Below, piece after piece: positions 47,274 through 58,115 of a stretch of 64,000 nucleotides of DNA; position 1 is the first letter of the stretch, and each line of letters starts with the position of its first letter. The notes under the pieces were generated by a model. The model had not been told where the DNA came from, did not search any database, and worked only from the letters and a program-made list of their open reading frames with translations. Origin of the DNA: Trema orientale (lineage: Eukaryota; Streptophyta; Magnoliopsida; Rosales; Cannabaceae); contig JXTC01000029.1 of NCBI GenBank assembly GCA_002914845.1, positions 1,380,624 through 1,444,623 on the forward strand, in the 5' to 3' direction. Made by a program: the position numbers and the translations under genes.

Positions 47274-47386
47274 CAAACCTACCCCTCTCTAACCCCTATT
47301 CCTCCTCCTCAAAGGCCATCTCTTCTCTCTCTCTCCCCTCTAAGTTCTCTCTCTAGTTCTCAATTCTCACGCGCTCTCCCGGAGCA

Positions 47387-47974
47387 ATGGCTCTCACGCG
47401 TGCCACGCTCTTCCTAGTACTCTCCCTCACTCTCGCAGCTCTCTCCACCGCCCAACAAGCCCCGGCTTCCGCCCCAACCGGTGGCGGAGCTAACCCGCCG
47501 TCGACCACCGCAACACCGCCACCTGTCAGTGCCACGCCACCACCAGTCAGTGCCACACCGCCTCCTGTCAGTGCCACGCCACCACCGGTCAGTGCAACGC
47601 CGCCACCTGTCAGTGCAACACCGCCCTCAGTGAGTGCTCCGGCGCCGACGATTGCAAGCCCACCAACCGTTTTGCCAAGCCCAACTGCGTCATCCCCAGT
47701 TGCGCCCACCCCGGAGGAGGGCCCGAGCCCGTCTACTACCTCGCCGCCGGCACCGGTTGCACCCGAGGGATCGCCGTCAACGACGCCGGCTGCACCTGGG
47801 GTATCGCCGACGACGTCGGCGTCGGCGCCGGGGAGTACTCCGAGTTCGACCGTTGCTAACCCACCGGCGACGAGTCCGGTTGGTTCGACACAGGATCGCG
47901 GCGGCGCCACGTGTGTTCAGGGAAGTAGCATGGCTTTGCTTGCATTTTTAGGAGGAGTGGCACTCCTTTTTTGA
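47387..47974 (+). CDS. Classical arabinogalactan protein, GPI-anchored
   Basis: A single exon codes for 195 aa. Residues 1-22 are a signal peptide (MALTRATLFLVLSLTLAALS, then TA before QQ). The mature part is almost entirely Pro, Ala, Ser, Thr and Val, with five TPPPVSA repeats (about residues 42-78) and many AP, SP and TP dipeptides, the signal for Pro hydroxylation and type II arabinogalactan addition. The C-terminus has a small-residue region (about 170-180) and a hydrophobic end ALLAFLGGVALLF, the pattern for GPI-anchor attachment. The product should sit on the outer face of the plasma membrane and in the cell wall. Local GC is far above the surroundings, as usual for Pro/Ala-rich genes. 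Which AGP number it corresponds to cannot be told. Confidence 0.93.
   Translation: MALTRATLFLVLSLTLAALSTAQQAPASAPTGGGANPPSTTATPPPVSATPPPVSATPPPVSATPPPVSATPPPVSATPPSVSAPAPTIASPPTVLPSPTASSPVAPTPEEGPSPSTTSPPAPVAPEGSPSTTPAAPGVSPTTSASAPGSTPSSTVANPPATSPVGSTQDRGGATCVQGSSMALLAFLGGVALLF
47501..47640 (+). repeat. Coding minisatellite of the AGP
   Basis: Five to six copies of a 21-bp unit (ACGCCACCACCGGTCAGTGC-like) encode TPPPVSA. Silent differences between units show that the repeat is kept at protein level. Confidence 0.85.
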
Positions 47975-50228
47975 GAAAAAAGAGAATTAAATTAAATAAA
48001 TAATGGGTGCCATTGTGGAAATTGAATTTGATGTAGATTTAAGATATTTATTTGTGTATTCTTTTTCTTCGCTGTTTTAGAAACATGGTTTTTTTTTTTC
48101 TTCTTTTTTTTTTTGGGATATTTTATGGATTCTTGAGAGTCTCCATTCCATATTGTGATTTGTGAGGGTTTTGGTGGTTTTTAGTAGTTCATGATGATGT
48201 TTTTGTAGCATTTTGACTTAGCCGAATAAGTGAGACTGTGATTATTGTTTGTGTTTTCATTCTATTGAATCATTGATATGTTTAATCTTAAATAGTACAC
48301 TCACTTTTCAGTTGGTCCAAGGTTCGAGGATTGTGTATGTTTGGGGGAGTCAGGGGTTCAAACTTTGATAGTGTGTATGTCATTTTCTTTTAATTTGTAA
48401 AAAATGGTGGTCATTAGTTAAGTCTCACTATATTAAAAAAAATAAAATAGTACACACACTTTTATGAAAAAAAAAAGAAAAAAAAGCTAAGCTACATTGC
48501 TATATAAAGGAGAGGCATGTTTGTATTTTGGTATAAATAGTTTTTAAGTTTTTCTCTTTTTTTTTTTTTCTAAGAGGAATTCTTTGGTCTAATTTTGAGG
48601 ACAATTAAAGCCAAACAATATTACACGTACGTATCTAGGCTTTAGTCGAAGTTAATCAAATCTTACACGTACGTATGCCATATATACTTTTTCATGATTA
48701 TTGGCTACAGCTAGCCAAAAGACTAATTCTCATTAACCCAAAGTAACAAAATGCACTTNAAGTAGCGTATATACATATCTGTGTATATTTCACGGCGGCC
48801 ACTTTATGAAAGCTAGCTATAAAATCAAGTGCAAACAAAAAAAAAAGGGCAAAAAGAAAGGAAAAATAGAAGCTTTAAAGGGCCTTGTAGAAAAGTTGTT
48901 GGGGGTGCCTTAGGAAGGGTAGATGTGGGGGAGTAATGAATAGGTGGAAAATGGTGATAATTGGTGGGGAAAGGGAATAAGAGAGGAAAAAAAAAGGTTA
49001 GGTGCTTAGCTGTATAGGGTATTAATATGTGGTAGTGGTGAATATATACTGAATTTTGCTTTTTTGGCCCCGGGAGATCATTAGAGATGAAACCATATCA
49101 AAAGGAGAAGTTGGCCTTTTATGGTGGAAAGAATATGAGGAAACAATTGTTTGTAATGGTGGGTCTTATATGTGACAAATACTACTACATCACTACGAAA
49201 GTGATATGCACATGGTGTCTTAGCAACTTAGCCCCACCAACATTTATGACTTTCAGAAGAGATATTTTTATCTATACTTATTTTTGTAGTTCTATTGTGT
49301 TTGGAGCTGTGCTATTTAACCCAAACGGGTTCTTATCACTGGTTATGTGGCCGGATATGTGCCATATCTTTTTGTCAGATAATTATGAGCAATGCCATTT
49401 AATATTGACATTCAGACTAGTGGTTCGGTTGGATTTATGACTGGAGATAAAAGGTTTTTTTCATTGTATTTGTGCAAAGATGCTCGACAGCCATAAAATT
49501 TGAGTAATTGTATTATTTTTTTCCCCCTATGTAAAAAAAGATGGGTATTCGAGTTTTAGATCTCAAAATTAAAGTTAGATGAAGTAGTCACAAAATGAAT
49601 TAATAAGCTTTTTGATCACATTTGAGGAATAGTATTCCTGAAGACATTGCTCTAAATACCGTTAACCTTAAAGTTTCGGGGTATCGATCAATGAGATATT
49701 CTTTATAAATTATACTACATATTATGGACGTGTTTTAGTCAACAACTACAAAACTGACATTAGAGTTTGTAAAAAATGGATCAGACATGAAATTAGTAAG
49801 AACAGATGATATTGCTCCCATATTTTGACACTTTTAAATTGTGTAAGAAATATATTTTACCCACATACTTGAGCTTTTAACCTACGCAAAAAATGTGCAG
49901 ATAAAACTCTATTTTCTTGTAGTATATTAGATTTTACATAGTCCATCCATTTCTTTATTTATGTTCACGAAGTTTTTCACTATGTAAAGAGTCTGAATTT
50001 AATTTGTCTGAAGTTTGATAAGTGATTTCAGTTTGTGTAAACTAATGATGGGGTCCTCTATTCATAGATTAGGGACTCCCATAATTTTCTCAATTGATTG
50101 CTCTCTAATTAACTAGAAATACTTATCTAATTGCTTTAAAATACATCCTATTAATGTATGATCGAAAAGATGCCCTTTGATCGGAGACTGATTGAAATTT
50201 GAATTCTTAACGGTGATAGATAGCTACC
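47975..50228. other. 3' flank of AGP and intergenic DNA, no gene seen
   Basis: The AGP 3' UTR lies at the left. One N occurs at about 48759. An open frame of 117 codons (49087-49440) has no family resemblance. AC/GT words ACACGTACGTAT occur twice near 48620-48670. Confidence 0.5.
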
Positions 50229-51574
50229 AAACCCCAAATTTCATATGGTTTGGTGAGATTCTAGAACTTGTTTTGTGAAGCAGGCGTATGGAGTACAAAG
50301 GTCACCTCGTATTTCAAGGAGATTGTACGTAGCTTGCATGTGAGGATAAATGCAAGCTTTTTAAGTTTTTACTACTTGCCACGTGTTGAAACAAGATTGA
50401 GAATTTTTTTTTTTTTTGAGCTTAAAATCCGTTGCAACAATGTTATATAACATGATATTAATATTTGATCTTATTTTTTTTCGTGTCGTGTTCAAAAGTT
50501 GCCGAGTAAGTGCTAGGGTTTCATTGTGTATGTTTCTTATTTCTCATAAAAGCCTAGATGCTAAGCTCTTTGTATAGTTACCGTTATTAATTGAAATTAG
50601 ATAAAATGCAGTGTTTTCACAAGGTCAGGTTTCTTCCTCGTCGTCAATTGAAGAAAAGGATACAACAACTTACCTGTGATTTTGCTAGAAATATTGCATA
50701 AAGTACTACTCTTTTGTAACATTTGATAAACATTGTGTATTCACCTGACTTTCAATATACAACACCGGAGAATGTAACACTCTACAAGTGTTACTTAATA
50801 TAAAAAACTTCAACTTCTATTTTATACATAGAAAGTTAGGCACAGACATTCCAATTGGAATGTCTAATCTTTGTAAGAAATTTAACTATAAAACTACAGA
50901 TAAATTTTTGTAGATTTACACAAACATAACAGAGGACTCTCAAAAATAACCCCAAATTTCTTATAGTTTGGTGACATTCTAGAACTTGTTTGTGAAGCAG
51001 ACATATGGAGTATAAAGGTCACCTTGAATTTCAGGGAGATTGTACGTAGCTTGCATGTGAGGGTAAATGCAAGCTTTTTAAGTTTTTACTTCTTGCCATG
51101 TGTTGAATCAAAATTGTGAATTTTTTTTTTTTTTGGAGCTCGAAATCCGTTGCAACAATGTTATATAACATGGTATTAATATTTGATATTATTTTTTTTT
51201 GCGTCATGTTCAAAAGTTACCGAGTAAGTGTCAGGGTTTCATTGTGTATGTTTCTTATTTCTCATAAAAGACTAGATGCCGAGCTCTTTGCATAGTTACC
51301 GTTATTAATTGAAATAAGATAAAATGCAGTGTTTTAAATATTTAATAAATATTACCTATTCTCTTTTTTGTAGTAGTGAAAAAAAATTACTGGCAACTTA
51401 TTAAATGCCAAATTAATCAAGACAATCAGTCTTCAACTTCTATTTTATACATAGAAAGTTAGGCACAGACATTCCAATTGGAATGTCTAATCTTTGTGGG
51501 AAATTTAACTATAGAACTATAGATATATTTTTGTAGATTTACACAAAAATAACAGAGGACTCTCAAGAATAACC
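50229..51574. repeat. Tandem segmental duplication, about 0.7 kb per unit
   Basis: Unit 1 (50229-50947) and unit 2 (50948-51574) match at both ends: AACCCCAAATTTC to AAAATGCAGTGTTTT (about 400 bp), and CTTCAACTTCTATTTTATAC to GAGGACTCTCAA (about 140 bp). The stretches between these blocks differ (about 170 bp in unit 1, about 90 bp in unit 2). Each unit carries the palindrome GACATTCCAATTGGAATGTC. No gene is recognised. Confidence 0.9.
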
Positions 51575-54500
51575 ACAAAATAAATACCCTTGCTACTTTT
51601 TTAATATGATTTCGGATTTTACGAGAATATAAAGTGGTACTTAGTCATAGTAGAGGAAACGTTTTTAGTAATATTATAATTCCTTTTTAATTTCACAAAT
51701 TAAGTATTAAAAACAAGTCAACCTCGAGCATGATCTCCAATGGGCATGCTGCATGCTATATCCCGTTCCAATGCCAAATTTTATCATACGATGAAAAAAA
51801 AGAAAAAAACTCTGAAATGGTTTTCTATATTAACATAAATTTTAGCATATTTTATTTGTTGTGTTAATAGAGCATAAAGAATAACATGTGTTAAAATTTA
51901 CAATATTGTCATCATAACATGTGTTACTTTTACAATTTTACCATTAGCATATATTTGAATTTACAATATAGTCATTAATATAGCATGTGCAAAATTGTAT
52001 AATATAGTTATCATTTTAATTTAAAATATGTATATTTTACAATATGACTAATTTAATTTTAGTATATTTGAAAATTTACAATATTTTCCATTGCAATGTA
52101 TTGAATATATATTTATATTTAACAATACTTTGACTGATTTAAGTTATGTATGCAATTTTTTCATTAATTTTTATTCATAATATTACTCTCACTAACTTCT
52201 ATAAATTAGAGTTCCCATCACGTCTTTGCTACCCTCTTTTTTTTTTTTTGGCATATGTGTAATTTAATATTGCTAAAAAAATGTGTTCTAAATTTAGCAG
52301 GTCATTTCAAATATAACATTAGTACAACCTTTCTTAGCATATTACATTGGATATGGTCTAATATATTTTAATTTAAGTAGAGAAGAAAACTCAGAAGTTG
52401 TTTAAAATTAATGAAATTCTAAGAGAGTTTCACAGCCGAGGGTTTCTTTTAGTATGTGTTAAATGTTTACTCACTTTTATATTTCTATTATTTTCAATAT
52501 CAGACTAATACATTTCTTCTTAATAACCAAAAACACAAGATTATGCCTGCTGGCTACTGTGCAGATTATGACAAGTTTACAAGTTTTATGGGTAAAAAGA
52601 TTAGATTCTCATACCCCAATAAGAAGGATCTTGTTTTATTGGAGAGGGACATGTTAAAAAGAAGGAAGAAAAAATAATTAAAGCATTGGATTCTTTAGAA
52701 GGGCTAATGGGTGAGAATCATCTGCCCCTTTCTTTCTTTAGATTTATCCAGAGTCATGACACAAAAGCAACCTTTTGATTGAAAGGCTCTTACAAATAGT
52801 TTAGTGTGTGTATACATTGTTTCTTGGAGAATATTTTATTGTAGGTCCACTCACTAAGCCCCATTAGTAAATTTTTAGAAATTAAGGTCGATGGAAAATT
52901 GGATCCATAAGTGTACATTGTACAACATTTTGCATTTACATACCGATCTTTCTACTAACTACGTCATTGATCAAAGGTTATACTGATGTCAGTGATGTCA
53001 CATAGTGCATGAGTATATGATACTTAAATGCAATCAATACTGACTAGACATGGATGGACCAAGCTTGGTTGGGCCAATCATCTGACCTGACATAACCAAT
53101 AGGGCCCACTGATTTAGTGTCCACTAGGCCTTGTCCACGTGTGTCCAATTTGAGGCTTGGGAATACATACACAGACCCAGTAAGTCCACCTCCAGTTCTA
53201 GGAAAAATGAGGGTGAGTTCCCGAACAGTCTCCTTGTTTTTGTTTTTTTTTTTTGGTTTTTTTGTTTTTGTTTTTGTTTTTTTGCTGAAATCCTGTTCAT
53301 AGTCTATCTTAATAATTAAAAAGAAATATAGGAAAGAAAAGTGGTTTATTTTGGCTTCTTAGAATTTCTATTTTTGAAAGAAAAATAACTTCATTAATAC
53401 TCAAATAAGGTTTAAAATAATAAATCGAGTTACATATAACCTCTTACAATGATAATTAGGAAATCAATTCATACACTTGAAGATAGAAAAATCTTCAGAA
53501 ATCTTGGAAAAAAACTCTATGAAAGATAAAATAAAGTTCTTCAACGGCTCGTTGTCATTTTTCCCAATCCAAATCGACACTTCTGATTGATTCACTGAAA
53601 GAGATTCTGTCAATTCTGATCTGTCATAATAACTACCTCTTTATATTTGAATAAAAAATGATACAAATCTGGACGACCACCACACCACTGACAAATAAAA
53701 AAACTAAAAATAACTCAAACCATCACAGATCTAGATATAGGTATACTAAAACCACCATAGATCTAAATTTAGGTGGACGACTGTCTTCCCAAATGGAAGG
53801 ATTATTTGAAAATAAAACCAAAAACAGGAAAAGAAACAAAGAAAGACCCATTCTAGAGAGAGGGAATATCCCTCTCCCTGGTAGGGGAGGAACTTGCTAA
53901 AAGAGTAAGCGAGGAGGAATTGCGCTGGGAGAGATCTCTGCTGCGGAGGGGAGGAAAGACAAAAATACACCTGTGACTAGTCTTGCACTAATATAGGCTT
54001 CTTTGAAGTTTTTATGAATCCAAATGTATGTCATTCATGTCAAATTTTCTGCCAGATTTTAAACCAATTTTTACCATTATAAACTTATTTTACTATTCTT
54101 AATATAGGGTGACATAAAATTTACTCAAAATTATCATGTAATTGAAATTTTAAAGCTAGGTGTAAAATGAATTTGTACAGTATAACCCATTAATAAATAC
54201 TAGAATTTAAGAAAGATTTTACACAATGCTTCAGAACTATATGGTAGGTTAGCCCCAACAATATGTAGTACTAGTATTGTTTAGTTTTCCCCATATAGCT
54301 GGAACAAAGTGTTTCCAATTACCATAACTTGCAGCATAAACGGCCCGCATTTTAACATTTTGTAAATAACTTTGTTGCCGAAAACATAAGCAATATGTAT
54401 AGTACATTGCTAACTCAAACAGTACACCGGCCTCATGGCCTGCAAAATGATAAAACCAACAACAAAAGTAATCACAGTGACTGTAGAGAAAACTTGCAAA

Positions 54501-54883
54501 AGAGAAATTTCACCCTGTACTGTTTGTGCTCATTTGAGGCTTATGCCAATAATGAGAAAACTGGCAACAGAGCAACTTAAATCTGACTTGGTTTCGCCAT
54601 TCGAAGCTTCATGGATGATAAAACTTTGGAATAATGTCAAAGAGAAGAAGGAAGTATCGTTAAACTGCTTTGTATATTTTACTTTCGGAAGTATCTGTTC
54701 AATATTTTCGTATGCAAATTCAGATTTCTAGATGAAGCAATGTTTGTGGACCTTTGGTTGCAGAACCAGACGGTTGCACAATCTGACTAAGGTTAAAAAT
54801 AAAAAATAAAAAAAATAACCAAGGTCGGAGAAATAAATGTAAAAAATTTTGGTCAGGTCACTTGAATGACGTGTATCTATAAT
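51575..54883. other. Intergenic DNA, no gene seen
   Basis: AT-rich with T-rich runs (about 52227-52250, 53240-53285). Open frames at 52456-52677, 53117-53319 and 53658-53970 lack family resemblance and splice context. The part next to 54884 should hold the 3' UTR of the next gene. Confidence 0.5.
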
Positions 54884-57709
54884 CTATTTTTTCCTTTGTT
54901 TTCTTCTACACTCAAAACAATCAGAACACGGAGATCTGTTTTCACTTGGATAAGTTGTTTGCAGCTTTGCAGGTGGTATTTTCAGCTCTTCGACCAATAT
55001 CTGGCGAAGCTTCTCATTCTCCTCTTTCAGCTCCTCAATGACTTGCTGGTGTTTCAGTACCTGATTGTTTATGCAAAAAGAAAGAATAAGGTTATACCAC
55101 TCAAAATATGACCTGGGCATTTTGTACATTAGACAGAAACTTTAACATTCATAATCCGGGGAAATTGATGTCATAAGCTACAAATTTAGAGTTCCTTAGT
55201 GGATTATAAGCCAGGAAAAACAGCATATTGGTGTAGTTCCCTTAGAGATCAAATCCTTGTTAAAAGAATGAAAAACAGTAGAATCAGAATCAAAGCTACT
55301 AGTGGTTTATGTTGGAGATTACCATGTGAAGCATGTTGTTTTCTGACCTCAACTGTCCGTCCTACAAACATAAAATTCAATCATGAATTCATTGGATATT
55401 ACGAAAAAAGATCAGTAAAGATACTCCACAATACTTCCCCTACCCTCTCCCAAAAGAGAGGGAGAATGTTTAAACAAAATGTTTCTATTTTGTGTGACAT
55501 AATTATATAATAATTACAAAATACTAAACGTGATCCATTACAAGAGAACTCAAGAACAACATATGAAAGCATGCGTGATCTTTATTAGGGTGCTAATATG
55601 GAAAATGTACCACGCGACATCATCATGTATATTTATCATATTTACCAATTGTTAAGTGCATCCACTTGTTCATAAACAGGCAATTCCAGGGCCAGCCAAA
55701 ATACGAAAGTTATTCGAGTCTGATCAACTTTTTCCCGAAAAAAGGAATTTTTCTTTAAGTAAAATAGTAACATCATTTAAATTTATATAAGGATGAATCA
55801 GAGCACGGTCATCTTGTGTGGTTCTGAAATTCCCAGAAAATTCCTCACTAATGCAGTAACACTGCTCTAGTCTCAATCTCAGAAACGAATGAAGACATTT
55901 GCAAGTCATTCAAGTTCTGTTAAATACACATTCCAACCAAGAAGGAAATGAATTATAGCTTCAAGATGTTTCTACAATGATATAAAACAGACCCTTCCAA
56001 AAGACAATGACACAAGAAAACCTTTTGAAGCAAGTAAAAGTGTTATACGCTAAGCGAACAGATAATAAATGAACTTGCTCCATCCATAACATACCACTTC
56101 ATTTAGTTCGCTTCCCTCTCCTTTCAGAACTGGATTCTGCAAAAAACTGCTGAGAACTTTTTCTGTCCTACTACCAAAGGCTGTGTCGGTTGAAGTGCTT
56201 TTTGACATTGTATTTGCATAACTTGAATCTGTACTTCTACTTTCATATCCAGGCGCGTCAGGTAGTTTTGTTGCCAACTGCATGATACTTCCCACTGGGT
56301 TTTGGCTCGATGGATTGTTCAGCATGCTCATACCTCTTTGCAAACTTGGAAGGGCACCTTGACCAATGGGTAAATTGGGAGCAATGCCAAACTTCATCAT
56401 CACTTTTGTCATGGCTAGCTAGCAAATTTTGAAACTCTAGTTACAGGTCTAAGTTAGTTAATGACAAACGAGCAATATTAACAACAGAAGATAATACATA
56501 CAGCAAGAGAAAATTGAATTTGCTGCAACACACTAGGCTTCATAGCAAGGCCTGCCAAGCGAAAAGAATGTTTAAGACATAATTTAAGTTGAAACGGGAG
56601 AAAGTTTTAACATTGGTTAGCTCCAAAATGTCATATCATGGCTTACCAATTCCAAAACCATGCCCAAAACCAACTCCACATCCGACGCCAGCTTCAATGT
56701 TCTTAGCCCCTAGCTTCTTAAACTGAAAAAACAAAAAAAGAAGGTAAAATAATCATAGGAGGTTCTAAGTCTTTAAGCTGTAAAATTTTGTAGTCATTTC
56801 CCATTTCTGAGTTTTTGATACAAAAGGAGATAGCTCTGTTAAAAAAGAAAGCCAAGTAACACGACGAATTTGAATTACCGAGTTGTTTACATGCCTAGTA
56901 ACACCAGAAAATGCATAAGTTGCACCTCTTGCGGCACTCATGACTTCATTTAATACAGGAATTGCACCTGGTACATGGTTCAATCGATATATGAATAACT
57001 AATATCAGCCACAGTGGCAGAACAAACAATAACATCGTAATCAAATTGTGCTTTGAAAGAAACAAAAATCTCCTAGTCTTTCAGTACAAAACTTCTAACA
57101 AAGTAACAAATGATATCATATTAAGGTGGTCTTAAATATACTTTAAGACTGTCCATTAGCTTCTACAAATACAAATACGTGCATTCTACTGAAATTAGAT
57201 ACACCAAAACAAAAATCCACAGACTTTCAAAAGAAAATAACAAATTCTAAAACTCCATCAATTAAATGCCAAGGGTTTTTGGCCTCTACTTTATAGCAAT
57301 CGTATAACACAAGCAACTAAACAGCTATATCAAAGCTAAAACGAAAGGCAGACTCAGAATTTGGTAGAAAAGATTGAAGTACATGGTTTCTTAGCATCTG
57401 GTTTCAAATGGGTTTGATCATTTTTGGACTGAAAGAGCTTCCCTAAGTCCATCAGTGGATAATATTGAAGTTTCAGAGAGAGAGATAACGAGAGAAAAGG
57501 GTCAGAGGTGCAGAATGAGAAAAGGGAAGAGTACCTAGATTTATGGGGCGACCCACGCCGATACCAATACCGCAGCCGAAGCCAAACCCGGTAAATACCT
57601 GACCCACTTTCAAAGTAAACGGATTCTCTAATCGGATTCCCGGACTTGGCTTTCCCTGATTCGTAACTAGAAAGCCATTGTTACTACTACTACTACTGCT
57701 ATTCTCCAT
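54884..57709 (-). CDS. Uncharacterised plant protein with Gly-rich and coiled-coil parts
   Basis: I do not recognise a named family. Seven exons in transcript order: 57535-57709, 56879-56967, 56647-56722, 56502-56551, 56095-56418, 55323-55352, 54884-55060; 921 nt, 306 aa, all GT-AG and in frame. It starts MENSSSSSSNNGFLV. Two Gly-rich hydrophobic stretches stand out: GFGFGCGIGIGVG (41-53) and GVGCGVGFGHGFG (100-112), around NEVMSAARGATYAFSGVTRH. A Ser/Thr-rich middle (about 150-235) follows, then a likely coiled coil (VIEELKEENEKLRQILVEEL) and a Cys/basic end CSDCFECRRKQRKK. The even spacing of exons and the clean frame over a 30-nt exon argue for a real gene. Exon 5 could use a second acceptor 4 nt downstream, which would break the frame. 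Function unknown. Confidence 0.8.
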
Positions 57710-58115
57710 CCCTGAACAAGCTTCTGATATCTGCTTTTCTCCCTCTAAAGCTTAAAAGCTAAATTCCCTTCTCTCTCTCTCTCTCTCTCTCCATTAATAA
57801 AAGCTAAAGCTTCATTGTTGAGCTCAAAAACCTCTTCGCTCTGGAATTTTCTCTCTTTTGCCTGAAACGAAACATTAGCGACAAGCAGGGCTATGCTGCT
57901 CTGGTAACGAAGCTTTTTTGAGGAGCTTAGGCCTGGAATATATGTCGAATAGAAATATGCCACGTGAGCCAGTCAGTGTGTTAGGAAATGTTAGAAGGAC
58001 TCAAATTACTATGATACCCCTCGGGTTTGTACATTATGCCAATGTACAGTCGTTTTCATGGATTGTACCGAAAACAAGTTGGACTTGGATCCTAACCTAA
58101 TGTAACGGGAAAAGG
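57710..58115. other. 5' region of the uncharacterised gene
   Basis: A (CT)n tract (about 57769-57792) lies 60-80 bp above the start codon, and GA/CT-rich leader sequence is common in plants. The promoter must fit between here and the palindrome starting at 58116. Confidence 0.5.

Noticed and set aside
47353-47910. 185-codon open frame antisense to the AGP gene
   Set aside because: It is the mirror of a Pro/Ala/Ser-rich, GC-rich coding sequence, which rarely yields stops on the opposite strand. No signal or family resemblance.
49087-49440. 117-codon open frame on the plus strand
   Set aside because: No recognisable domain, no splice partners, composition as the surroundings. Kept as a chance frame.
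53240-53285. TTTTTG repeats as a regulatory element
   Set aside because: A simple sequence tract with no supporting context.
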